Part shown: one piece after another, positions 25,690 to 38,330 of the stretch
Position numbering within the stretch: position 1 is the stretch's first letter
Layout of the letters: every line of letters begins with the position of its first letter
DNA from: Sipunculus nudus
Lineage: Eukaryota; Annelida; Sipuncula; Golfingiida; Sipunculidae
DNA: 64,000 bases
Direction: 5' to 3'
Assembly (NCBI GenBank): GCA_026874595.1
Contig: CM049314.1
Coordinates: 52,559,812-52,623,811, forward strand
Position numbers and translations under genes: made by a program
The notes under the pieces: model-generated
Told to the model about the DNA's origin: nothing
What the model saw: the letters and a program-made list of their open reading frames with translations, nothing else
Databases searched by the model: none

Positions 25690-25943
25690 GGCCAGTCAGG
25701 AGGAGGAGAGACAAGAGATAATTAACAATTATCAGAATGTTACCAACATGACCGTCCCACCTACTGACCGCACGTTTAATCTGCTCATCTACTCAGGGAT
25801 TACAGCCAGTCTTTTTTTATTTGGGATTTTGCGTGCAGTCATCACATGCAGCATCTTAGTGTGTGCAGCTAAAGCACTCCACAACAAGATGTTTGCCAGC
25901 ATCATCAGGGCCCCTATCCTGTTCTTTGATACAAACCCAGTAG
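25690..25943 (+). CDS. ABCC4: ABCC4-like transporter, exon g (extracellular loop and second helix of TMD2)
   Basis: 254 nt: one base, 84 codons, one base. After WASQEEERQEIINNYQ come two N-glycosylation sequons, NVT and NMT, in the loop that is also N-glycosylated in vertebrate ABCC4. Next are NLLIYSGITASLFLFGI and AVITCSILVCAA (membrane), the conserved KALHNKMFASIIRAPILFFD and TNPVG. The acceptor is TTTCAG; the exon ends CCCAGTAG|GTAGGT, and the glycine codon G-GT is finished by exon h. The last 14 bases are copied through the intron 7 array. Confidence 0.95.
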
Positions 25944-28900
25944 GTAGGTGTAACACAGTACACAAATTCTGTCTACAAACCCAGTAGGTGGGTGTAACAC
26001 AGTACACAAAGTCTGTCTACAAACCCAGTAGGTAGGTGTAACACAGTACACAAATTCTGTCTACAAACCCAGTAGGTAGGTGTAACACAGTACACAAAGT
26101 CTGTCTACAAACCCAGTAGGTAGGTGTAACACAGTACACAAAGTCTGTCTACAAACCCAGTAGGTGGGTGTAACACAGTACACAAAGTCTGTCTACAAAC
26201 CCAGTAGGTGGGTGTAACACAGTACACAAAGTCTGTCTACAAACCCAGTAGGTGGGTGTAACACAGTACACAAAGTCTGTCTACAAACCCAGTAGGTAGG
26301 TGTAACACAGTACATAAAGTCTGTCTACAAACCCAGTAGGTAGGTGTAACACAGTACACAAGTCTGTCTACAAACCCAGTAGGTGGGTGTAACACAGTAC
26401 ACAGATTCTGTCTACAAACCCAGTAGGTAGGTGTAACACAGTACACAAAGTCTGTCTACAAACCCAGTAGGTGGGTGTAACACAGTACACAAAGTCTGTC
26501 TACAAACCCAGTAGGTAGGTGTAACACAGTACATAAAGTCTGTCTACAAACCCAGTAGGTGGGTGTAACACAGTACACAGATTGGGTCTACAAACCCAGT
26601 AGGTGGGTGTAACACAGTACACAGATTCTGTCTACAAACCCAGTAGGTCGGTGTAACACAGTACACAGATTGTCTACAAACCCAGTAGGTGGGTGTAACA
26701 CAGTACACAGTCTGTCTATAAACCCAGTAGGTAGGTGTAACACAGTACACAAAGTCTGTCTACAAACCCAGTAGGTAGGTGTATAACAGTACACAAAGTC
26801 TGTCTACAAACCCAGTAGGTGGGTGTAACACAGTACACAGATTGGGTCTACAAACCCAGTAGGTGGGTGTAACACAGTACACAGATTCTGTCTACAAACC
26901 CAGTAGGTCGGTGTAACACAGTACACAAATTCTGTCTACAAACCCAGTAGGTAGGTGTAACACAGTACACAGATTCTGTCTACAAACCCAGTAGGTGGGT
27001 GTAACACAGTACACAGATTCTGTCTACATCCTAGTAGGTGGGTGTAACACAGTACACATATTCTGTCTACAAACCCAGTAGGGTGGTGTAAGACAGTACA
27101 CAGAATCTGTCTACAAACCCAGAAGGGGGGTGTAACACAGTACACAGATTCTGTCTACAAACCCTGTAGGGGGTGTGACACAGTACACAAAATCTGTCTA
27201 CAAACCAGTAGGTGGTTGTGACACAGTACACAAATTCTGTCTTCAGACACAGTAGGTGGGTGTGACACAGTACACAAATTCTGTCTACAAACCCAGTGGG
27301 GGGGGGGGGGGTGAAACACAGTACTCAAATTCTGTCTACAAACCCATTAGGTTGGTGTTACACAGTAAGAAAATTCTGTCTACAAACCTAATAGGGGGTG
27401 TAACACATTACACAAATTTTGTCTACAAACCGAATCGGGGGGGGGGGGGGTGTAACACAGTACACAGATTCTGTCTGTAGGTGGGTGTAACACATTCACA
27501 TTGATCAATCCTGTCTACAAACCAAGTAGTTGGGTGTGACACAGTACACATTGATCAGTTCTCTCTACAAATCCAGTAGGTGGGTGTAACACAGATTAGT
27601 TTTCTTTACAAAGCCAGTAGGTGGGTGTAACACAGTACACATTGATCAGTTCTCTCTACAAATCCAGTATATGGGTGTAACACAGATTAGTTTTCTTTAC
27701 AAATCCATTAGGTGGGTGTAACACATTCACACTGATCAATCCTGTCTACAAACCAAGTGGTTGGGTGTGACACAGTACACAAACTCTGTCTACAAACCCA
27801 GAAGGTGGTTGTGAAACCATACACAAATTCTGTCTACAAACCCTGTAGGTGGATGTGAAACACATTCTGTCTTCAGACCATGTAAGGGGGTGTGACACAG
27901 TACACACTGATCAATTCTGTCTACAAACCCAGAAGGTGGGTATAACACAGATCAGTTCTCTCTACAAATGCAGTAGGTTGATGTAACAAATAAAATTTCT
28001 CTACAAAGCTAGTAGATGGGTGTTACACAGTACACACTGATCAATTCTCTCTACAAACCCAGTAGGTAGGTGTAACACAGTACACAAAGTCTGTCTACAA
28101 ACCCAGTAGGTGGGTGTAACACAGTACCCAAAGTCTGTCTACAAACCCAGTAGGTGGGTGTAACACAGTACACAAAGTCTGTCTACAAACCCAGTAGGTA
28201 GGTGTAACACAGTACATAAAGTCTGTCTACAAACCCAGTAGGTAGGTGTAACACAGTACACAAGTCTGTCTACAAACCCAGTAGGTGGGTGTAACACAGT
28301 ACACAGATTCTGTCTACAAACCCAGTAGGTAGGTGTAACACAGTACACAAAGTCTGTCTACAAACCCAGTAGGTGGGTGTAACACAGTACACAAAGTCTG
28401 TCTACAAACCCAGTAGGTAGGTGTAACACAGTACACAAAGTCTGTCTACAAACCCAGTAGGTGGGTGTAACACAGTACACAGATTGGGTCTACAAACCCA
28501 GTAGGTGGGTGTAACACAGTACACAGATTCTGTCTACAAACCCAGTAGGTGGGTGTAACACAGTACACAAAGTCTGTCTACAAACCCAGTAGGTGGTTGT
28601 AACACAGTACACAGATTGGGTCTACAAACCCAGTAGGTGGGTGTAACACAGTACACAGATTCTGTCTACAAACCCAGTAGGTGGGTGTAACACAGTACAC
28701 AGTCTGTCTATAAACCCAGTAGGTAGGTGTAACACAGTACACAAAGTCTGTCTACAAACCCAGTAGGTAGGTGTATAACAGTACACAAAGTCTGTCTACA
28801 AACCCAGTAGGTGGGTGTAACACAGTACACAGATTGGGTCTACAAACCCAGTAGGTGGGTGTAACACAGTACACAGATTCTGTCTACAAACCCAGTTGGT

Positions 28901-31900
28901 CGGTGTAACACAGTACACAAATTCTGTCTACAAACCCAGTAGGTAGGTGTAACACAGTACACAGATTCTGTCTACAAACCCAGTAGGTGGGTGTAACACA
29001 GTACACAGATTCTGTCTACATCCTAGTAGGTGGGTGTAACACAGTACACATATTCTGTCTACAAACCCAGTAGGGTGGTGTAAGACAGTACACAGAATCT
29101 GTCTACAAACCCAGAAGGGGGGTGTAACACAGTACACAGATTCTGTCTACAAACCCTGTAGGGGGTGTGACACAGTACACAAAATCTGTCTACAAACCAG
29201 TAGGTGGTTGTGACACAGTACACAAATTCTGTCTTCAGACACAGTAGGTGGGTGTGACACAGTACACAAATTCTGTCTACAAACCCAGTGGGGGGGGGGG
29301 GTGAAACACAGTACTCAAATTCTGTCTACAAACCCATTAGGTTGGTGTTACACAGTAAGAAAATTCTGTCTACAAACCTAATAGGGGGTGTAACACATTA
29401 CACAAATTTTGTCTACAAACCGAATCGGGGGGGGGGGGGGTGTAACACAGTACACAGATTCTGTCTGTAGGTGGGTGTAACACATTCACACTGATCAATC
29501 CTGTCTAAAAACCAAGTAGTTGGGTGTGACACAGTACACATTGGTCAGTTCTCTCTACAAATCCAGTAGGTGGGTGTAACACAGATTAGTTTTCTTTACA
29601 AAGGCAGTAGGTGGGTGTAACACAGTACACATTGATCAGTTCTCTCTACAAATCCAGTAGGTGGGTGTAACACAGATTAGTTTTCTTTACAAATCCATTA
29701 GGTGGGTGTAACACATTCACACTGATCAATCCTGTCTACAAACCAAGTGGTTGGGTGTGACACAGTACACAAACTCTGTCTACAAACCCAGAAGGTGGTT
29801 GTGAAACCATACACAAATTCTGTCTACAAACCCTGTAGGTGGATGTGAAACACATTCTGTCTTCAGACCATGTAAGGGGGTGTGACACAGTACACACTGA
29901 TCAATTCTGTCTACAAACCCAGAAGGTGGGTATAACACAGATCAGTTCTCTCTACAAATGCAGTAGGTTGATGTAACAAATAAAATTTCTCTACAAAGCT
30001 AGTAGATGGGTGTTACACAGTACACACTGATCAATTCTCTCTACATACCCAGTAGGTGGGTGTGACACAGTACACTGATCAATTCTTTCTGCAAATCCAG
30101 TAGGTGGGTATAACACAGATCAGTTCTCTCTACAAATGCAGTAGGTTGATGTAATACAGATTAGTTTTCTTTACAAAACCAGTAGGTGGGTTTGACACAG
30201 TACACAAAATCTGTCTACAAACCCAGTAGGTGGTTGTGACACAGTACACATATTCTGTCCAAAAACCTAGCAGGTAGGAGTCGCACAGTACACAAATTCT
30301 GTCTATAAACCCAGTAGGGGGGTGAAACACTGTACTCAAATTCTGTCTACAAACCCATTAGGTTGGTGTTACACAGTAAGAAAATTCTGTCTACAAACCT
30401 AGCAGGGGGCAGTAACACAGTACACAAATTTTGTCTACAAACAGAATCGGGGGGGGGGGGTGTAACACAGTACACAGATTCTGTCTACAAACCCAGTAGG
30501 TGGGTGTAACACAGTACACATTGATCAATTCTCTATACAAATCCAGTAGGTGGGTGTAACACATTCACACTGATCAATCCTGTCTACATACCAAGTGGTT
30601 GGGTGTGACACAGTACACAAACTCTGTCTACAAACCCAGAAGGTGGTTGTGAAACCATACACAAATTCTGTCTACAAACCCAGTAGGTGGATGTGAAACA
30701 CATTCTGTCTTCAGACCATGTAGGGGGGTGTGACACAGTACACACTGATCAATTCTGTCTACAAACCCAGTAGGTGGGTATAACACAGATCAGTTCTCTC
30801 TACAAATGCAGTAGGTTGATGTAATACAGATTAGTTTTCTTTACAAATCCAGTAGGTGGTTGTGACACAGTACACACTGATCAATTCTGTCTACAAACCC
30901 AGTAGGTGGGTATAACACAGATCAGTTCTCTCTACAAATGCAGTAGGTTGATGTAACAAATAAAATTTCTCTACAAAGCTAGTAGATAGGTGTTACACAG
31001 TACACACTGATCAATTCTCTCTATATACCCAGTAGGTGGGTGTGACACAGTACACTGATCAATTCTTTCTGCAAATCCAGTAGGTGGATGTAACACAGTA
31101 CACACTGATCAATTCTCTCTACATACCCAGTAGGTGGGTGTGACACAGTACACTGATCAATTCTTTCTGCAAATCCAGTAGGTGGATGTAACACAGTACA
31201 CACTGATCAATTCTCTCTACACACCCAGTAGTCGGGTTTCACACAGTACACACTGATCAATTCTGTCTACAAACCCAGTAGGTGGGTATAACACAGATCA
31301 GTTCTCTCTACAAATGCAGTAGGTTGATGTAATACAGATTAGTTTTCTTTACAAAACCAGTAGGTGGGTGTAACACAGTACACATTGATCAGTTCTCTCT
31401 ACAAATCCAGTAGGTGGGTGTAACACATTCACACTGATCAATCCTGTCTACAAACCAAGTGGTTGGGTGTGACACAGCACACAAACTGTGTCTACAAACC
31501 CAGAAGGTGGTTGTGAAACCATACACAAATTCTGTCTACAAACCCAGTAGGTGGATGTGAAACACATTCTGTCTTCAGACCATGTAAGGGGGTGTGACAC
31601 AGTACACACTGATCAATTCTGTCTACAAACCCAGTAGGTGGGTATAACACAGATCAGTTCTCTCTACAAATGCAGTAGGTTGATGTAACAAATAAAATTT
31701 CTCTACAAAGCTAGTAGATGGGTGTTACACAGTACACACTGATCAGTTCTCTCTGCAAACATTGTAGGTGGATGTAACATAGTACACACTGATCAGTTCT
31801 CTCTGCAAACCTCGTAGGTGGATGTAACACAGTACACACTGATCAGTTCTCTCTGCAAACCTCGTAGGTGGATGTAACACAGTACACACTGATCATTTCT

Positions 31901-32080
31901 CTCTGCAAACCTAGTATTTAGGTGTAACACATTACACACTGGTCAGTTCTGTCTACAAACCCAGTAGGTGGGTATAACACAGATCAATTCTCTCTACAAA
32001 TGCAGTAGGTTGATGTAACACAGATCAATTCTCTTTACAAACCAAGTAGGTGGGTGTACCACAGTACACACTGATCAATT
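25930..32080 (+). repeat. 44-bp minisatellite seeded by exon g end and its splice donor (intron 7)
   Basis: About 6.1 kb, of the order of 130-140 units. The unit contains TACAAACCCAGTAG|GTGGGT (bar added at the splice boundary), then GTAACACAGTACACA. The real junction is TACAAACCCAGTAG|GTAGGT then GTAACACAGTACACA, so 14 exon bases and the donor are in every unit. Many units keep GTAGGT, identical to the true donor. A block of about 1.99 kb is duplicated: text near 27981 recurs at 29971, and poly-G runs at 27299 and 27437 recur at 29290 and 29427. Later units (from about 27500) drift and gain CTGATCAATTCTCTCTAC variants. Minus-strand frames such as 26237-26446 are artefacts. Confidence 0.92.
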
Positions 32081-32453
32081 TTCAGTTTCAACTGTTGGTT
32101 TTAAATTATCCCCATCAAAACTAGCAGAATTGTGGATTTGGTATGCTAAATATCATGGATATCTTTATTAATTGTTTCTGACTGATGGCACATCCATATA
32201 ATTTCTTCATTCTTTTGCAGTTATATTTTTGAGACTGAAAATAGCTTTCTGTTCCTAATTTTAGAGATATTCATGACACAACACAAAGTTTGAAGCAAAT
32301 CAGGCCAACCAATATGTACGTTAAGTTACTTTAAAAAATAAATTGAAAAATCTCTTGATTGGGCATTCATCAGCTCAAGAGCTCAACTACTGTTCAACTG
32401 GCTGAGCTTAGCTGGTCATTATTACAGATTTTAAGAGAATATCTGTTTTTCAG
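32081..32453 (+). other. Intron 7, 3' end
   Basis: No repeat family was recognised. It ends at the acceptor ATCTGTTTTTCAG (AG at 32452-32453), with a good T-rich tract. Confidence 0.6.
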
Positions 32454-32533
32454 GTCGAATCCTCAACCGTTTCTCAAAAGATACTGGTCAGATTGATGAA
32501 ATATTGCCACTGACTGTGTATGACTTTATACAG
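32454..32533 (+). CDS. ABCC4: ABCC4-like transporter, exon h (cytoplasmic coupling region)
   Basis: 80 nt: two bases completing glycine, then 26 codons. [20 protein letters not shown] then [16 protein letters not shown] is a strongly conserved cytoplasmic-loop motif of ABCC membrane domains, which contacts the nucleotide-binding domains. Donor TACAG|GTAAGT at 32534, a consensus 5' splice site. The last 23 bases are repeated in the intron that follows. Confidence 0.95.
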
Positions 32534-32915
32534 GTAAGTCAAACAAATACCACTTGAATCAGTCCTTAACTGTGTATGACTTTATACAGGTAAGTCAAAC
32601 AAATACCACTAGAATCAGTCCTAACCTGACTGTGGTATGACTTTATACAGGTACTCAAACAAATACCACTTGAATCAGTCCTTAACTGTGTATGACTTGA
32701 TACAGGTAAGTCAAACAAATACCACTAGAATCAGTCCTAACCTGACTGTGTATGACTTTATACAGGTACTCAAACAAATACCACTAGACTCAGTCCTAAC
32801 CTGACTGTGTATGACTTTATACAGGTAAGTCAAACAAATACCACTAGAATCAGTCCTTACCTGACTGTGTATGACTTTATACAGGTAAGTCAAACAAATA
32901 CCACTAGAATCAATG
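32511..32915 (+). repeat. 60-bp minisatellite of exon h end and its splice donor (intron 8)
   Basis: Six further copies of TGTGTATGACTTTATACAG plus donor follow the real exon end. Donor GT positions are 32534 (real), 32590, 32651, 32706, 32766, 32825 and 32885, spaced 55-61 bp. The copies at 32590, 32706, 32825 and 32885 keep a perfect CAG|GTAAGTC; the other two read CAG|GTACTC. The copies encode the same VYDFIQ. Past the real donor the frame reaches TGA after nine intron codons. Confidence 0.93.
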
Positions 32916-33479
32916 CTTACCCTGAATGGATATTTTTTGCGAACCTGTGAGCTTATGGATTTGTGTGGATTCATCTGTTGTCTGTTTGCTGTTGTCCGTT
33001 TACTGTATGTTAACCCATACTATCACAAAAATGGCAGGAGTAAGCATCACCATATTTTATGCAAAAAAATCAGTCTTCTAAAAAACTCCGTCGGATTTTG
33101 CTTATTTCATTGCTATCTGGATTTAGAAAACCTTAAGAAATGTTCTTCACTGAAACTGTCCAGCCAAATTGTCCAATATTTCACAGAAATAATCTGTGAA
33201 ACAATCTCTCTCAAGTTTGTTAAAATGGTACCAGTTCAGTGAATTTTAGCTGAGTTACAGGAAGCTGAACTTAGGCATTTGGCCAAAAAAGGATACTAAA
33301 AATTACATTATCAGAAATAGCAGGAGCTATCATCACCAAATTTTATGCAAATGTTAGTCACATGACTTGTATGAAATTGAGCTACTGGTGGCACCACCTG
33401 CATCAACCTTTTTTGTGCGGGGGTCATCAGTCATCAATACATTAACCTAAGATTTCTCAAGATTAGCGGGAGCTGTAGG

Positions 33480-34015
33480 CCGTTTCATCCATTCATGTCC
33501 ACAGTTTTTTTGCTATGAAATTTTTTAATAGTTTCATTTCAAGGGAAACAATTGTAGGGTAGAGTAGAGGATTAAAGGACCTAATTTTCAACAAGGTAAA
33601 TAAATACCTACCATACACTTTTTTTAAGAAACAGAATAATTTGAAAATATGAGAAATCTGTCTACATTTTACAACATATCAGACCCACTTATGGCGGTCA
33701 AGGTCATTGGTCACATGCAAATACTGCCTCACTGACAGCTTCTGATTAGATGATCTCATGTAAACACTCCAAAAAAAATATAATCAGCTCAAACAAAGAT
33801 GGCTACTTATGGAGGGACACATCATATCTGCCAGATCATGGCGAAGAGACTAAAATGTTGTGAAACATAAACAGGGGATTTATTGTAAAATTCTTAATCG
33901 CCATATTAGTTTGTCACTTCCATATATTGTTTTCTAAGAAATAATGGAAAAATATAAACTTTAAGGTAAAACATCCACAAAGAAACAGGTGACCAGCAGT
34001 TGGTGAAATGGACTA
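33480..34015. repeat. Family E interspersed repeat, copy 1
   Basis: Shares long similarity with 54950-55430, for example TCTACATTTTACAACATATC then AGACCCA, and CAAGGTCAT followed by GTCACATGCAAA. The ends read GTTTCATCC on the left and GGTGAAATGG on the right, a possible imperfect inverted repeat. It interrupts family B2. No reading frame was seen; it is probably a MITE. Confidence 0.55.
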
Positions 34016-34369
34016 TAGCATTCTCAAATTTTATGCAAAATGCTGTCGCATTTCAAATGTTGTGGAATTGAGCTTTTTTGTGGCGCCACCTGCATCAACT
34101 TGTATTTTATCGGGAAAAAGCTAAAAAATCCTTTGCAAATATTCTTCTCTGAATTCATTCAGGCATATTGTTCAATATTTTAAAGAAATTATCCCAGAGA
34201 TGAGCTCTCTCAAGCTTGTTCAAATGGTTTGAGTTTTATTAATTTTGGCCTAGTTACAGGAATATGAACTTAGTCATTTTACCAAGTAAGCATACTAACA
34301 TTACAATCTCAGAAACAACAGGAGCTAACATCACCAAGTTTTGTGCACATGTTGGTCACATGACTTGTA

Positions 34370-35337
34370 CAGTGAAACTCCCCTAAGCTGGACACTCAAG
34401 GGACTGGAGGATTTTGTCTGTATTATTGAGTTGTCCCATTTAGAGGGGTTTGGCATATTGCGTCAGTTCATCATCGAATATTTCTGATATGTTTTCCTTA
34501 AATGTATGCCTGAATTGAAATAGGCTACATAAATTTGATTTGAATCATTTTCAAAATAGCTTAAATATGCACTTGCAATTTATAAAATATAATTATTTAA
34601 AAAAAAAAGAAAGACAAACATCAGCTCGGCCTTGCAAACTAATCTTGGCAGTTTCACTTCTATGTACCATGCTTCATCTTCTAAGCAAGTGGCAGTTCAT
34701 TGGTGGGTTGCACTAGGCATATTGAAGAGTGATTATTGACAGCATTCAGAGAGATTGATTATTTGTTAAAGGATAAAGTCTTCACCACGCGTTCACCATA
34801 ACAAAATGCAAACTGTCACAAACTATAATTACGGCTCCCCGGACACCGATCACAAAGCATGAACAGCAGTCTTTGAAGGTGCACTTGTCAAATGAAAAGC
34901 TGTTTCAGTTTCAAAGCTTAATTTTTTCCTAATTGACTTTCCAATCTTAATTTTATAATGATTTTGTTATCAACACATTATAGAAATAAACAATTTCTGT
35001 ACTGTATATATACATATAACATTCAAATGGTTCACCAAATTACTCTTGTTCCCGAGCTGTCACTTTGAACAAAACAGGTCATTTGAGGTCCTGACCTTGA
35101 AGCGCTATCTCCAGGCAAATATACGAACAAAAAAAGAACTTGTGATGTCTGTCCGCTTTAGAGGGTCATAATGTGTACTGGATATTCTGGTGGGAAGGGA
35201 GTTGTCTGTTGTCCAAGATAGTGAGTTGTCCTCTTTACTGAGTAAATGTTAAACATAATATAGAGGCAAAATTGAAGGGACTGAGATTCCGCATTAGTGA
35301 GTTGTCTGCCTACTGAGTTGTTGGAGGAAGTTCACTG
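34370..35337. mobile_element. pogo/Tigger-like MITE with TA target duplication
   Basis: 968 bp bounded by CAGTGAAACTCCCC (left) and, in reverse complement, CAGTGAACTTCCTCC (right), flanked by TA at 34368-34369 and 35338-35339. CAGTG termini with TA duplication are typical of the Tc1/mariner-pogo group. Phrases such as GTCCGCTTTAGAGGGTCA are also typical of Tigger-type MITEs. The insertion site is visible: GACTTGTA on the left and TGAAATTG on the right are continuous at 33361-33378 in a related family B module (GACTTGTATGAAATTG). No transposase frame remains. Confidence 0.75.
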
Positions 35338-35468
35338 TATTTGAAATTGCAGTTTGCGTGGTGCCACCTACATCGACCTGTTTTTTACAGACGAAAACCT
35401 CATAATTTAGCCTGTTTCAGCTTAAAAAAATGTTTTATGATGAAATTGATAAGCTGAATCATTTAATT

Positions 35469-37468
35469 AGCTCATCTGACTGTATGTCAGCTGAGCTTTA
35501 TCGATGGTCCTTTGTCTGTAGGCTGTCCATCCATCTGTCTTTCCATCCAACTGTCCCTCAGTTTAACTGGCACTTTTTGAAACCGTTGGACCTACAGATC
35601 TGAAATTAGACATACAGTTAAATGTCCCCAAAATCTCTTATCATACCGAGAACTGGGTCACTAGTACTTTGTTCCATTGATATATTAAGGATAAACTTCA
35701 ATTTTCCATTCAAACCCAATTGTCACACTTAAAGACTGCCTAATATCAAAACCACTAATCTGTTTTTGAACATATTTATATAAAAAAAATATTCCTCTCT
35801 ATATTACATACCAGAAATTAGGTCCGTGTAATGTAATTGTATCTGCCAAAGCGCCGCGGCGTTCGTTTCCGGAATAGAACTCTGAGACCACTGGACAGAT
35901 TTTTCTGAAACTTTACACGATTATCGGGTCACATGTGAACTGGTGTCAAAATATTTTGCGTTGACCTCTGACCTTTCCTGTCTCCAGTGCATCCATCTGT
36001 GCGTGTGTTTAGACTATTAATCCACATAACTTTGGACTCGTTTGACCAATCAAGAAAAAAAATTTTGCACAAATGTAGCCCTTGGATAGCTTTATAACAT
36101 ACATAAAAAATGGTGTTGCCACCTGCAACCATTTTTGCACAGTGTCCATCTGTTCATCTACCTATGGATAAAATCACTCATATCTCTGCAGTGAATGGAC
36201 TTATCCACCTGACATTTTGCATGTATATTTATCCTGGATAGCTTTCTGGATTTCTTGACAGGTGGCGCCAATTACATTGACATTTACGCTGCAGACATCC
36301 AAGCTAATATCTCGGGAACCAATCAGGAAAAAAATTTTACACAAATGTAACCCATGGATAGCGTCCATCTGTTTGTCTGCTGTGGGACAAAATTACTCAT
36401 ATCTCGGCAGTGGTTTGACTTATCTGCCTAAAACTTTGCATGTATATACATCTTGGATAGCTTTTTCGAATTTGTGGCAGGTGGCACCACCTACTTTCAA
36501 GTACAGACTGCTCACTTCATCAGATTTGGCACCGAAGTTCAGCCTAGATCTCTTTATATCTTTGGCATACTGCCAACTGTGTCAAATTATGCAACAGATA
36601 AAGAGTTCACTTAGTGCAGCCATGTACAGGTCAAAAGTTCACTCAGTCTAGCTAGGTGCAGGTCAAGAGTTTACTAAGAGCAGTAGTCTGAGCAAGCAGT
36701 TTGTCACAGTTCACTAGGGGCAACTGCCTTTCTCACCTAAGCCTGGTCAGCCCCATGCATCAGACTCAAGGTAAGTTTGATGTATTGGCCTAATATTTTG
36801 ACATGTCTATGTGTCTTTGATGGCTTTCTTGCTCACAAGACAGGTGTCGCCACCTACAATTACTTTTGCACAGTGTGTGTCCCTGGGTTTTTCTCAGGAG
36901 GCGTTTGATATATCAGTCTGAAATTGGGCATATGTATATATCTCTGATAGCTTAGTTGTATACAAGACTGGTGGTGCCAGCTACAATCATTTTTGTGTTG
37001 TGTGCACCCATGCCAGAATTTCAGCAGTGATGTTTGTGTAATTGTTTCCTGTTCAAAATGTTTAGTACTTGCATTGTTCATATTTATGAAAAGTAATGGT
37101 CCAGCATTGAAGCATAATACCTTGTGTGTTTCCCAATGCACAGGTTCGCATTAGGCCTGTAGGCCTTGTTTTTTATTTTACGCATTATTCCCCCTTTTTT
37201 TGAGACCCTCAAATAACAGGTTGTCTGTTAACAGGACACAAATCATAACCAATGTCCATTTGACCTAGAATCTTCTAACTTGACATCCAGGGAGGTCCAT
37301 GAAAAATCTCCTTGGAAACCTGAAATTAGGTTTCTGGTACCCATATCTGCCAAGATATGCTTCAGTTGAATAGGGTAACCACCTACAAAATTTGGCATTC
37401 TGATGATAAAATCCTTTTGTGAATGTCTTACTTGTCAGCTGAGGGTGATGACCATTGATCCCTTGTTT
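35469..37468 (+). mobile_element. Family C element (copy C2) interrupted by families A and B
   Basis: Family C 5' end AGCTCATCTGACT at 35469-35481; the interior matches the 48223-51254 copy (CTGCCTAATATCAAAACCAC). At 35839 a family A 5' end (GTATCTGCCAAA, with its hairpin partner deleted) interrupts it. Family A/B modules follow to a family B 3' end at 37139-37172. Family C text resumes at about 37180 and ends in GTCAGCTGAGG (37434-37444). Confidence 0.5.
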
Positions 37469-37600
37469 TTATTTTTTCCTTTATTTTGAAACTGCCAAAT
37501 TATATTGAAACTATCAGATTCACAACTGTGGTTTCATCTGTGTCCTGAAACCTTGTGTTTATTAGGCCCAGCTTGAATAAGTGGATGCCCTTAATTAATT

Positions 37601-38330
37601 GTATCCCCAGACAAAGTCTGGATACTATGGTTTAAGCACGGTCCCACTGCCCCCACAGAGATTTTGTTTGGACGCGATAACTCAAAAAATATTTTACGGA
37701 TCTTTACCAAACTTGAAGCAAATGTGCAAAGATATGGGTGAGAGGACAAAGCATATTTAAAATGGGGTCTTGACCTTTACTAGGAGAGTGACCTTGACCT
37801 TGAATAGGTCCATTTTGGGGGAAAATCACAAATTCTTAAATATCTCAAGAAATCTTGCATGGATTAATCCAAAATCAACTTGACCAAAGATCTTGAATAG
37901 TGTTGTTATGTTCCTGAAACTGGTGGCCCCACCTGTTATTCTTTTCTTGTTTTCGTGCCATTTAATACCCCATCATTGCCACTTAACAGTACTGTGAGCA
38001 TTTAAAGTAAAAAACTAATGGACAGATTTCTTTCATATTATGCATATACATAGACATGGGTTATGGGATGATGTATATTTAAATTGGGGTCATGAGTTTT
38101 CCTATGAGTGGCCTTGACCTTGAATATGGCCATATATGGTGAAAATCACACAAATTCATAAATATCTCAATAAGGGATGCATGGATTCGTCGAAAAAATC
38201 TCATTGACCAAAGATCTTGGATAGCTTTGTCTTCTGCGAAAGACAGTTGGTGCCACCTGCTGTCCTTTTCTTGTTTTCGGGCCTTTTAATTACCTATCAT
38301 TGCCCATGACAGTACTGTGAGCATTATAAA
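37601..38330 (+). repeat. Family D repeat with 5' hairpin and two tandem modules
   Basis: Begins GTATCCCCAGAC-AAA-GTCTGGATAC, a hairpin in the same place and style as the 5' hairpin of family A, and like A it is followed by TATGGTTT. Two modules about 320 bp apart start CCTTGACCTTGAATA (37792 and 38112). No 3' terminus was recognised. It may be a relative of family A. Confidence 0.45.

Noticed and set aside
26237-29137. Minus-strand frames repeating CTVLHPPTGFVDR.
   Set aside because: Artefact of the 44-bp intron 7 array, antisense to the transporter.
36262-36651. Forward frame of 129 codons.
   Set aside because: It runs through family A/B modules that are frame-broken in every other copy.
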